This document shows positions 47,707 through 57,348 of a DNA stretch of 64,000 bases, one piece after another. The notes under the pieces were generated by a model. It saw nothing but the letters and a program-made list of their open reading frames with translations. It had not been told where the DNA came from and ran no database searches. Source of the DNA: Helianthus annuus (Eukaryota; Streptophyta; Magnoliopsida; Asterales; Asteraceae); NCBI RefSeq assembly GCF_002127325.2, contig NC_035443.2, positions 122,462,445 to 122,526,444 on the forward strand, in the 5' to 3' direction. Each line of letters begins with the position of its first letter. The first letter of the stretch is position 1. Made by a program: the position numbers and the translations under genes.

Positions 47707-50184
47707 TTAATATGGTCCTGCAAGAGATCGCTTATATAATACATTATTTAAGATTGTGAATTGCGATACCTTAATCCTGAAAGCTCTAGGATTTTCTCCC
47801 ATAGGAATCTCCCCGTGTTGTAAGTATCTCACGGTTGGTGAGATCCATGATCCTGAGTAAGATTGAGTTTCTTCACTAGGGATCATCGCAGTATCCTCTT
47901 CTATTTCCATGGCCACCTGATTTTCAATAGCAGGAGCCAGGATATGGATGATGGGGATACTTATATCCTCTGGGATCTTCAAGGATGATCCTAGATTGGC
48001 CAATGCATCAGCTTCTCTATTTTCCTCCCTTGGTACCTGTGTTAAACTGAAAGAAACAAAAGAGAGTGCCAATTCTTTGACTATCTCTAAATATTTGGTT
48101 AGTTTTTCTCCTTTATCCATTTTAGCTTCCTTTGCATGCCTTTTAGCCGCTGAGAAGGATGTACCACAGATGTCCGATCCTCCGGAAATAAAGTTAATCA
48201 CTTGTGCGTTTGCCGGAGGGGCTGGAGCTTTTTCAGGGATCCTTTCAGGATCCTGGGTCTTTTGCTTTTTCCTTCCCAACAATTCTTTCAAATGTCCCTT
48301 GCTTAGCAGATATCCAATTTCTTTTCTTAATGCGATGCATTCCTCAGTTAGATGCCCGAAATCCTCGTGGTATGCACACCACTTTGACTTGTCTTTAGTC
48401 CCGGATGGTTTATCATTCTTTTTGGGCCACCTGGCTTTTTCTCCTAGATTCTGCATTGCAAGGATTAGTTCATGATTGTCAACAGAAAAACAATATTCAG
48501 AAATCGGAGGATAATCCTCATCATCCTCTTCTTGGTCAACAGCATGCACGTTCTGGTTGTCATTTCTATGGTAGGATTTGAATTTATTGTTCTTGAAGGA
48601 GGATCCTTGCTTTTCCTGTTTTGAGGATCCTACTTGTCTTTCCTGGATCCTCTTGTCATCCTCTAGCCGGATGAACCTGAGTGCCCGAGTTCTTACTTCA
48701 TCTAGGTTCCTGCACGGTGTCATAACAAGATCATCATAGAACAATGAATCCTTAAGCAGTCCCATTTTGAAGGCCTCAACAGCCGTGGCCATATCCAAGT
48801 TGGGAATGTCCAAGGATTCTTTACTGAATTTAGTTATATAATCCCTTAATGATTCATTATGACTTTGAGTTACCCTATATAAATCACTAGTTAATCTTTC
48901 AAATTTTCTACTACAAGAGAATTGATTATTGAATAAATTAACTAAATTAGCAAATGAAGTGATAGAGTAAGGGGGAAGACTTAGCAGCCATTTAAGAGCT
49001 GATCCAGTAAGAGTGGATCCAAATCCTTTACATAGGCATGCTTCCTTTAACTTTTCTGGGATTGGATTGATTTCCATCCTCTCCCTGTATTGTGCTATGT
49101 GCTCCTCAGGATCCGTTGTACCATCATACAGCTTCATAGTAGGGATATGGAACCTTTTGGGTACCTCTGCATCACAAATTGGTGGTGCAAAACGAGATAC
49201 CTTATGGCTTCCGTCTGCAATCTCCGGGATAGGCTTAACTACCCCTGGAACACTTGAGATCATATCCTTCAGCTTCTGCAACTCCCTGGCCATAGCATGA
49301 TTGATACCTGTATCCTGCACGAATCCATGGTTAGTGGTAAGATAATTATTTAAGGTGTTACCTCCCATTGGGTTCAAGTTAGGAACACTGGGTGTGAATC
49401 CATATGGCTGGGATTCTGGGATGATGGAGGGACCAGTGGAAGCAATGGTCTGCATTGGAATGAAATCCCCTTGATGGACATCTAGATTTCCTGTTTGCAA
49501 ACTCTTTAGGGATCCTGGCATCTGACACGATCCCGGAACAAAGGAGGATCCTTGAACCTGGGATGATCCTGGAACAAAGAAGGATCCTTGAACCTGGGAT
49601 GATCCTGGAACAAAGGAGGATCCTTGAACCTGGGATGATCCTGGAACAAAGTAGGATCCTTGAAACTGCTGTGCTCCTGGATAGGCTCCTGAATTCATGA
49701 AGGATCCCATATGCTGAGGATAGGATCCTGTCGGCTGAAAATGTGAGCCCGATGCCTGAGTCATTATTGCCGATCCGAGGTGCAATCCTTTTGATCCTCC
49801 CACAATTTGAACGTCTGGGACTCCTGATGGCTGAGAAGTGATCATCGGAGTATCAAAACTTAAAGATTTGGGCATCAGTGGGGAATGATCCTCTGCCGCT
49901 TTCTTTTGTCTTTTGAGATCTCCGATTTCCCTGAGGATCCTGTCATTAGTTTCATCCTGCTGCTGCATACGATCCTTCATCTGCAAAATCAAATTAAATA
50001 CATCACTAGTACTGGGAGCAGAAGAATTCATAGCAGAAGAAGATGGAGGTTTAGAGAAAGTAGGAGTTGGTCTCTTCTCAACATTTTTTTGAGATCTTGC
50101 CGGTGGTGGAGGCAAAGGCAGAGTGTTCTGAGACGAGGTGACTGCAGACATCGCCGTGGATGTATTCTTCAATGATGAAGCCAT
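47707..50184 (-). CDS. gag: E2b Gag fused to RNase H tail (825 aa), protease and RT deleted
   Basis: Starts MASSLKNTSTAMSAV with an N-terminal coiled coil (LILQMKDRMQQQDETNDRIL). Then come 12-residue SSQVQGSSFVPG repeats (about residues 180-230). The capsid core follows (MKLYDGTTDPEEHIAQYRER, GSALKWLLSLPPYS, RKFERLTSDLYRVTQSHNE), then a zinc-knuckle-like WCAYHEDFGHLTEEC. Near residue 650 the Gag-protease linker jumps directly to MDKGEKLTKYLEIVKELAL and QVPREENREADALANLG, the end of the Tat-type second RNase H. Several kilobases of protease, RT and RNase H are therefore deleted without breaking the frame. It reads on to integrase but stops at 47707. Confidence 0.88.
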   Translation of the reverse strand: MASSLKNTSTAMSAVTSSQNTLPLPPPPARSQKNVEKRPTPTFSKPPSSSAMNSSAPSTSDVFNLILQMKDRMQQQDETNDRILREIGDLKRQKKAAEDHSPLMPKSLSFDTPMITSQPSGVPDVQIVGGSKGLHLGSAIMTQASGSHFQPTGSYPQHMGSFMNSGAYPGAQQFQGSYFVPGSSQVQGSSFVPGSSQVQGSFFVPGSSQVQGSSFVPGSCQMPGSLKSLQTGNLDVHQGDFIPMQTIASTGPSIIPESQPYGFTPSVPNLNPMGGNTLNNYLTTNHGFVQDTGINHAMARELQKLKDMISSVPGVVKPIPEIADGSHKVSRFAPPICDAEVPKRFHIPTMKLYDGTTDPEEHIAQYRERMEINPIPEKLKEACLCKGFGSTLTGSALKWLLSLPPYSITSFANLVNLFNNQFSCSRKFERLTSDLYRVTQSHNESLRDYITKFSKESLDIPNLDMATAVEAFKMGLLKDSLFYDDLVMTPCRNLDEVRTRALRFIRLEDDKRIQERQVGSSKQEKQGSSFKNNKFKSYHRNDNQNVHAVDQEEDDEDYPPISEYCFSVDNHELILAMQNLGEKARWPKKNDKPSGTKDKSKWCAYHEDFGHLTEECIALRKEIGYLLSKGHLKELLGRKKQKTQDPERIPEKAPAPPANAQVINFISGGSDICGTSFSAAKRHAKEAKMDKGEKLTKYLEIVKELALSFVSFSLTQVPREENREADALANLGSSLKIPEDISIPIIHILAPAIENQVAMEIEEDTAMIPSEETQSYSGSWISPTVRYLQHGEIPMGENPRAFRIKVSQFTILNNVLYKRSLAGPY

Positions 50185-50241
50185 GTAATTCTTTGAAATG
50201 ATTTCGAACAGAAAGTTTTCTTATGAATGAAGCACCAATTG

Positions 50242-50258
50242 CCCCACGGTGGGCGCCA
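50242..50258 (-). other. Primer-binding site of E2b
   Basis: Minus-strand TGGCGCCCACCGTGGGG three bases inside the 5' LTR; identical to those of E2a and E2c. Confidence 0.85.
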
Positions 50259-50261
50259 AAC

Positions 50262-50986
50262 TGTTTTGGTCAAAAATCACACAAGGATAATGCAACCAAA
50301 CTCTAAGTAAACGGGGAATGATGCTTGGTTTGTTGAAAAAGTAAAGGATCACTTTGGTAAGAAATATGCAAGTGACACAAGGATTTATACGAGGAAAAAG
50401 CCCTTGATCAATGTATGATCTCCGGCATAAAAAACCTCGGGTGATGGCAACTACCGATCACCAAACTTTAATATAACAAAAGATGGTTACAACTTCGGAT
50501 GATAATGAGCTGAGTACAAGGATCACTATAGTATCGAGTGCCTAAGCGTGTGAGAAATGTGTTGTGTGTCTTCCGAATGGGGAAGAGTGTTATATATACA
50601 AGTGTGAGTGACCTATTTTAGGTAAATAGACTAACAATCAGCTCATTACCCCTTTAGAAATAAAAGTAAATCTAGCCTAAATTATCGCCCTTAAATCATG
50701 CCGAGTTTCCATATCCTTTACAACGTTCCTCTCTGATTAAGCATATACCAAAGTTGTAAAGACGCGTCCCTTGTTTGCGATGCTAAGAGCGGATCCTGCT
50801 AGACATTCCTGCAAGATAACATTAAATTCAATGAAAACAACTGTTAGCATGAGGATCCCTATGATGGTCCGTGATCCTGATCCTGATCCTGGAACTCTGC
50901 TGAGGATCACTATCTGCCAAAGAAACAAGGATCACTGGTTAGGATCACATGTAAGGATCATGTGTTATAAAAATCCAGCCCTAACA
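50262..50986 (-). mobile_element. 5' LTR of E2b
   Basis: 725 bp. Differs from the 3' LTR by three substitutions and one additional CTGATC unit in the GATCCTGATCCTGATCC stretch. Confidence 0.93.
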
Positions 50987-50991
50987 CAAAG

Positions 50992-51399
50992 GTTTATTTA
51001 CTCACTTACACATGAACTCGCTCAACATTATTATTGATTTTTCAACTTACATGTATTTCAGGGAATTAAAGGATCTGGCGCGGTATGACACGTTTTCCCG
51101 CTGCACTAGTTACAAGGTCATCCGGGTTTAGGGGATGTGACTCTTTCCTGGACAAGTCACAGACCTTAAACTGTGTTTATGTTATGTCGATGTTTGAGAA
51201 CAATGTTTTATGTTATTAGATTTTAATTCACGTTGCATGTGTCAACGTCTCAGACAATGTTGTTGTATTTAGGTTTTAAAACTTAATTTAATGGATGATC
51301 TTGCATGGTTTTTATTTCATATAGCTTGTTATGGTTAAGCTATGGTATTAAGAAGTCACACCAAAATTAACCACGCTTCCGCAAAGCCAGGGTGTGACA
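50992..51399 (+). mobile_element. 5' LTR of E1b, last part
   Basis: Resumes the LTR interrupted at 42598; together the pieces are about 3.44 kb. It ends CCAGGGTGTGACA, matching the end of the E1a LTR, directly before the primer site. Confidence 0.9.
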
Positions 51400-51402
51400 G
51401 CT

Positions 51403-51414
51403 TGGTATCAGAGC
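51403..51414 (+). other. Primer-binding site of E1b
   Basis: TGGTATCAGAGC, the initiator-Met tRNA complement, three bases inside the LTR. Confidence 0.92.
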
Positions 51415-51562
51415 TCTGATCATAGCGAACTAGGATTCCTTCTCGAGTCTAGACTATGATCACTAGGGCTCTCACGAAAACATTTTTACTGCATACCACT
51501 TAAGTCCAGATCCAAAACGTTTTTATAAACAAATGTTGAGCACATTTTATTTGTTATTTATA

Positions 51563-51790
51563 GGCTCAGTCTAGGAGGCTGAGGCTCGGTCTGGGAGGCC
51601 GAGGCTCGGTCTAAGAGATCGAGGTAGATGGCTAGTGAGACTAGGAAGAGCAGTCTAAGAGGCTGGGAGAATTTGGCTAGTGAAACTAGGAAGAGCAGTC
51701 TAAGAGGCTGGGAGAATTTGGCTAGCGGGACTAGGAGTATCAGTCTAGGAAACTGGGAGGCTAGTGGGACTAGGAGAATTGTTTGATTGC
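51563..51790 (+). repeat. Leader minisatellite of E1b
   Basis: Units of GGCTAGTGAGACTAGGAAGA, GCAGTCTAAGAGGCTGGGAG and GAGGCTCGGTCTGGGAGGCC repeated several times between primer site and ORF1. It is homologous in composition and place to 25141-25345 of E1a. Confidence 0.88.
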
Positions 51791-51865
51791 TTACTTGGTG
51801 ACTAATGTGTTTACCTGATTATATGACTGATTATTTGTGCATATTTGTGTTTATGTTACAGACAC

Positions 51866-53452
51866 ATGGACTCGTCCGGCACTGGTGATTCAGACACCAC
51901 AGGCCCTAGACCTATAGTATCAGACGACCTAGAGTCTTCAAAGCGCGAGGTTCACACATCCGACGTTACTAGCACAGACGAGGATGACTTTCAGCCCTTT
52001 GCGTTACCTGATGGTGCTGATGAGCTCGCTGATGGCCCTTTGGCCGGGCACCTACCGCTGGTAGAGATCTCTGCTCCCATACCCTTGGCTGTTTATCCTG
52101 CTTATGATTTGCTTCTCGACGCCGACGCTGATGGCGACGTCGATCTGTTTGACGATGAGCTCCTAGAGGACGAGGAGGAGGGCGAGGCCCTTATCGCCGA
52201 CGGAGGACTTTTACTGCTCGCAGATGCTCCAGCTGCGGAGTCACCTGCACACTCACCCGCTCCAGACTCCTTTGAGTCTGTGGCCTCCGCACCTTCACAC
52301 CCACAGAGTGCGCAACACTTTTCTCACGGTTCAGATCCAGATAGAGCATCCTCTGTTGCCCCTGCTCCTAGCTTTGCTTTCGACCATGATGATGAGGAGG
52401 ATTCCGATCTTGTTTTTCCCCCAGGATTCGACCTAGATCAGGATATAGAGTTTATACCTATGGATCAGCCTATGGAGGATCCGGTCGACCCAGTTGGCCC
52501 AGTTGATCCCATCGACCCTGAGTTTGATTTTGAGATGGCCTTTGATGATCCCGAGCCTGCCATGGCCCCTGAGCAGGTAGCCGCTCTAGACCCTGCGTTT
52601 GAGCATGACCCAGTTCATGCTGGCGCACCCATTATTGAGCCTGTGATTGCTGACCCACCTATTGATGATCACCCTGTGGATGCTCCGTTGTTGGAGGGCG
52701 ATCATGTCATTGCTGCTGATCACGTTGATCCTCCACTTATTGCTGATGTACCTGTTGACCCTCTTGTTGCACCCCACCATGATCCTATGCCTGTTCAGTT
52801 TGATCGTGCACTTTTTGAGGCACAGATGGACCCACGAGATGAGCACGCCCAGCATGGGTGGATTCCTGCTGATGATGAGGTTCCACCTATTCCCCCTCAG
52901 ATCACTGAGACTCGTCACGTTGATACCTCTTTTACATTCCCTCAGTTTACACCTCCAGCTCGACCTGGAGAGGGTTCTTCGGCCCATCCCTTTGGACATG
53001 TACCGACGTCTGTTCCCGTTATGCCACAGTTTTCACCGGTTTTACCCCCTGTTTCTCCATTTCATGTGGCACCTTTCGATCCAGCCAGTGAGCCGTTCCT
53101 TTGGTCATCACCACCTGTTATGCCACCGACCGACCCCTACCATCCTTTCCACATGAGGTACTCCATTGAGGACGTTTTGATGTCATTTGTCGCCCAGCAC
53201 AAGGCACACACACGGCGCATTCAGGAGCTTGAGAGAGCTCAGCCGCCGACATGTCAGTGCCAGGGTCAGACCCACCCTGCTCCTTTGCAGCACCCTCGAC
53301 CTGCACTACCAGATTATGCTGCACGCCTCTTTGCACTAGAGCAGCAGGTTGCCTCTTTCTTGCGTACCCAGAGAGCCATGGAGGAGGACTGGCTCCAGTT
53401 GTGTCGTTTGTTCTACACCCACTTTCCCCCTCCTCCACCGCCATCAGTGTAG
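51866..53452 (+). CDS. E1b ORF1, intact 528-aa acidic protein upstream of gag
   Basis: The ATG at 51866 follows a splice-acceptor-like GTTACAG; an in-frame non-ATG extension upstream is unlikely to be used. The N-terminal 250 residues are very acidic (SDTTGPRPIVSDDLESSK, DADADGDVDLFDDELLEDEE). A run of Asp/Pro/Val/Ala repeats follows (DPVDPVGPVDPIDPEFDF and similar). Then a Pro-rich block (PARPGEGSSAHPFGHVP), a helix around EDVLMSFVAQHKAHTRRIQE, a CQCQ motif and a C-terminal helix ending in PPPPPPSV. It has no stop while the gag-pol beside it has two, and E1a has a broken homologue. I know of no family. A structural or RNA-binding-inhibitory role would be guesswork. Confidence 0.8.
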   Translation: MDSSGTGDSDTTGPRPIVSDDLESSKREVHTSDVTSTDEDDFQPFALPDGADELADGPLAGHLPLVEISAPIPLAVYPAYDLLLDADADGDVDLFDDELLEDEEEGEALIADGGLLLLADAPAAESPAHSPAPDSFESVASAPSHPQSAQHFSHGSDPDRASSVAPAPSFAFDHDDEEDSDLVFPPGFDLDQDIEFIPMDQPMEDPVDPVGPVDPIDPEFDFEMAFDDPEPAMAPEQVAALDPAFEHDPVHAGAPIIEPVIADPPIDDHPVDAPLLEGDHVIAADHVDPPLIADVPVDPLVAPHHDPMPVQFDRALFEAQMDPRDEHAQHGWIPADDEVPPIPPQITETRHVDTSFTFPQFTPPARPGEGSSAHPFGHVPTSVPVMPQFSPVLPPVSPFHVAPFDPASEPFLWSSPPVMPPTDPYHPFHMRYSIEDVLMSFVAQHKAHTRRIQELERAQPPTCQCQGQTHPAPLQHPRPALPDYAARLFALEQQVASFLRTQRAMEEDWLQLCRLFYTHFPPPPPPSV

Positions 53453-53885
53453 AGCTCTTCAGTACCGTATGGGTAGACGTTGGTGAGAGGACGGCGATTG
53501 TTTCTGACTGCACAGCATTTTTGGAGACCACCTTCTGATTCTGACTTTTGTTGATCATGTATATTGGATGTATTGACACTGATTTGATATAGTTTTTGGA
53601 CTGGGGTGATGTAGCCCTTAGTCGACTGATGTTGTATGACACTGTGATGTACTTGTACACTTACTATGTGGTCTCGATATATGGCAATCGCAGTATTCTC
53701 ATCATATTTGATGCTTGATTTGGTTATTTATATTTTATGATATGTGATGTTGTGTGATTGATATAACTGAAACATGAGATGCTATGTGATTGGTCTATTT
53801 ATAACATGAGATGTTATGTGCTATTACTATTATTATATACATACGTTCTATTATGGCCTGACCAACGTGAACACATCTTTAGAAG
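53453..53885 (+). other. Spacer between ORF1 and gag of E1b
   Basis: About 430 bp of T-rich, non-coding DNA with CATGAGATGTTATGTG repeats, homologous to 15302-15736. CATCTTTAG directly before the gag ATG could serve as a splice acceptor. Confidence 0.6.
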
Positions 53886-54465
53886 ATGTCGAGACGTCAA
53901 ACGCCGATGCCTACAAATGAGGCAGAACTCCAGCAAATCATCGTTGCTGCCATCGCGCAATACGCCGCCTCTCAAGGAGGGACTAGTGGAAGCAACTCTG
54001 GCAATACTGGCAACAACAATCCACCTCATGGTAATACCGAGTCATTAAAACATACCATGAACTAATTGGATATCTATAGCAAAGATGCTAATGCCGTTCA
54101 CATGTTATAATGTATGTGCAGGGTGCACCTACAAGCAGTTTCTAGACTGCAAGCCTGTCAACTTTGATGGCACAGGAGGTGCTGTCGCCTTTGTTCGTTG
54201 GGCTGAGAAAACTGAATCTGTTCTTCGCATGAGCAAATGCGCATCAGACCAGCAAGTCACCTACATTTCTGGGCTATTCTTGGATGGAGCCCTATCTTGG
54301 TGGAATTTGCAAGTACAGACACTTGGTGAAGCTGCTGCCTACGCACTAACCTGGACCGAACTGAAGGAACTTATGCGCAAAATGTACTGCTCTTGCGCGG
54401 AGATCCAAAAATTGGAAACTGAGTTCTGGCATTTGAAAATGGAAGGTCCAAAGATCGCAGAATAG
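53886..54465 (+). pseudogene. gag: E1b Gag N-terminus, two exons, ends at a nonsense codon
   Basis: Exon 1 is 53886-54030 (MSRRQTPMPTNEAELQQI) and exon 2 starts at 54122. Splicing the 91-bp intron joins PHG to CTYKQF across a split Gly codon. Exon 2 has the Asteraceae-style capsid start FLDCKPVNFDGTGGAVAFVR and the WAEKTESVLRMSKC, LSWWNLQVQTLGEA blocks. A TAG at 54463-54465 replaces the Tyr of IAEYVQRFH seen in E1a. The frame continues unchanged beyond it. Confidence 0.87.
54031..54121 (+). other. Intron in E1b gag
   Basis: GT-AG intron of 91 bp, donor CATG/GTAATACC and acceptor GTATGTGCAG/GG. Unspliced, the first ATG meets a stop after 59 codons. Same codon position and length as in E1a (15063-15153). 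Confidence 0.78.
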
Positions 54466-57348
54466 GTTCAGAGGTTTCATGACTTATCGCATGTGGTACC
54501 CTATATGGTCACTCCAGAGTTCAAGCGGATTGAACGTTTCATTTGGGGATTAGCTCCTCAAATCATAAGCATGGTGACCTCCTCCAAGCCTGCGACAATT
54601 ACTGAGGCGATTGATCTGAGCGTGGCTCTCACAGAGGAGGCTATTCGCCTGAACAAGTTCGATGATGCTGAGCCTAAGAAGAAAGAGACTCACGTCGAGT
54701 CATCAGGAGGTAACAAGCAGAAGTTCTTGAACTTCAAGCAAGGCACCAGTGGTGTTTTCAAGAAAGGAGAAACAAGCATGCCAGCTCAGGTTACAACTGG
54801 TAATGGAAAGAAAGGAAAAGGATATATAGGCACCCAGCCCAAATGTAATACCTGCCAACGACACCATTCTGGCCATTGTACTGTGAAAGTATGCGAAGCA
54901 TGTGGAAAACCTGGCTACTTGAAGGATTCTTGTTGGGCCACTGTTGGCCAGGGAGGATTCGGAAACAGGAATAATAACCGGGGTGGGAATGGAAATCGCC
55001 TACAAGGAAACAATGGAGGTAATGGAAATCGAGGCAACAATGCTAATCGAGCGGGCGCTGTGAATCGTAACCAGAGGAATAATCAAGCTGGTCGAAACGG
55101 GCAAAGACCTGGATGCTTCAACTGTGGTGATCTTGGGCACTACAAGAGGAACTGCCCAGAATTGAACCAAGCCCGTGGAAGAGTGTTTAATATCGAAGCA
55201 AGGGAGGCGCGCCAGGATCCCAATGTCGTTACTGGTACGTTCCCTGTAAACCAACGCTATGCATCCGTTTTATTTGATACTGGCGCCGATTATTGCTTCG
55301 TGTCGTTAGAGTTTAAGAATATGCTTGGTTTAGCCGGTAGTGAATTAGATATTCCGTACTCAATCGAATTGGCTAATGGAAAGTTGGTAGAAGCCGGTGA
55401 AGTTATCCGAGGTTGTGTGATCGAATTGGGAGAGCGTGAGTTTGCTTTGGATCTACTACCAGTCCAGCTAGGAAGCTTCGATGTGGTGGTAGGAATAGAT
55501 TGGTTATCGGGCAACAAGGCAGAAATAGTTTGTCACGAAAAGGTCGTTCGTATCCCAACCAAAGATGGCGGAACAATTGTGGTTCACGGAGAGAAGCGTG
55601 ATACGCCGTTAAGAATTATCAGCTGCCTGAAAGCGCGAAAGTGTTTGCAGAAGGGATGTGCTGCCTTCCTGGCACACATTGTAGATAAGAAAGCTGCAGA
55701 ACCAAAGATCGAAGACATCCCTGTCGTGAGGGAATATCCAGAAGTCTTCCCAGAGGACTTGCCTGGACTGCCACCTCAGAGGCAAGTAGAGTTTCACATC
55801 GATTTAGTTCCAGGCGCCGCGCCTGTGGCTAAGGCACCCTATAGACTTGCTCCGTCTGAGATGCAGGAACTGTCGACACAACTTCAAGAGTTGTTAGACA
55901 AGGGATTTATCCGACCAAGCTTCTCGCCTTGGGGAGCTCCGGTCCTGTTTGTCAAAAAGAAGGACGGTAGTTTTCGTATGTGCATCGACTACCGAGAGTT
56001 GAACAAGCTGACGATCAAGAATAGATACCCTCTGCCAAGGATTGATGATCTGTTTGACCAACTGCAAGGCTCAAGCTTTTATTCAAAGATCGATCTTCGA
56101 TCTGGATACCATCAGTTAAGGATACAAGAGGAGAGTATCCCAAAGACAGCCTTCAGAACTCGTTATGGACACTACGAGTTCCTAGTTATGCCATTTGGGT
56201 TAACAAACGCACCTGCAGTGTTCATGGATTTGATGAATCGAGTTTGCAAGCCGTATTTGGATAAGTTTGTGATAGTGTTCATCGATCACATTTTGATTTA
56301 TTCAAAGACGAAGGCTGAGCATGAACAGCACCTAAGAGCTATTTTGGAGTTGCTGAAGAAAGAACAGTTGTACGCCAAGTTCTCTATGTGCGAGTTTTGG
56401 CTACGAGAAGTACAGTTCCTTGGGCACGTGGTAAATGGAGATGGAATCCACATGGATCCCACCAAGATCGAAGCGATCAAGAATTGGGAAACGCCAAAGT
56501 CGCCAACCGAAATTCGACAATTCTTAGGTTTGGCTGGTTACTACCGAAGATTCATTGAGGATTTTTCAAAAATCGCTCAACCATTGACGCTCCTCACGCA
56601 GAAAGATAAGAAGTTTGATTGGGAAATCAAACAGGAAGAAGCGTTCCAGATATTGAAAGATAAGCTCTGCAATGCGCCAATCTTAGCACTACCGGAAGGT
56701 ACGGATGATTTCGTGGTATACTGTGACGCCTCACGCCAAGGTTTGGGTTGCGTGTTGATGCAACGCCAAAAGGTTATTGCTTACGCATCGCGTCAATTGA
56801 AAGTGCACGAAAAGAACTATACCACACATGATTTGGAACTTGGCGCAGTGGTTTTTGCTTTAAAGATATGGAGACACTACCTTTATGGTACAAAGTGTAC
56901 AATTTTTACAGATCACAAGAGACTACAGCACATATTCGACCAGAAGGAGCTGAATATGAGACAAAGACGATGGGTTGAGTTGCTAAATGATTACGACTGC
57001 GAGATAAAGTATCATCCAGGGAAGGCGAATGCGGTCACCGATGCCCTAAGTCGAAAGGAGAGAATCAAGCCCATAAGGGTTAGGGCTTTAGAAATGATCA
57101 TCCAAACCGATCTTTCTTTGCGCATTCGTGCCGCGCAAAAAAAAGCTCTTAAGGAAAGAAACCTTGAAGAGGAATATCTCCGTGGAATGGAGAAGCAATT
57201 GGTGCCAAACGAGGAAGGAACGTTATGTTTTGAGAAAAGGATTTGGGTTCCTTTGTTTGGAGGTTTGAGGAAAGTTATCTTTGATGAAGCTCACAAATCG
57301 CGGTACTCTATCCATCCAGGAGCGGATAAGATGTACCAAGATCTTTAA
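54466..57348 (+). pseudogene. pol: E1b Gag C-terminus, protease, RT, RNase H, integrase finger
   Basis: One open frame of about 960 codons. In order from the first Met (54493) it has the capsid end and the Cys/His cluster (about 118-147), a Gly/Asn tract, and the zinc knuckle [14 protein letters not shown] (about 206). Protease [10 protein letters not shown] (about 262) and [15 protein letters not shown] follow. RT has [30 protein letters not shown] and [10 protein letters not shown], but the catalytic motif reads FIDHILIYS, with His for the second Asp (codon at 56287). RNase H ([18 protein letters not shown]) and the start of the integrase H2C2 finger come last. A TAA at 57346 (AAA/Lys in E1a) closes it. 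The missing catalytic Asp alone would kill RT activity. Confidence 0.93.

Noticed and set aside
52586..53660. Antisense frames of 137 and 180 codons over ORF1 of E1b
   Set aside because: Shadows of the repetitive, GC-biased ORF1 codons; E1a does not preserve them.
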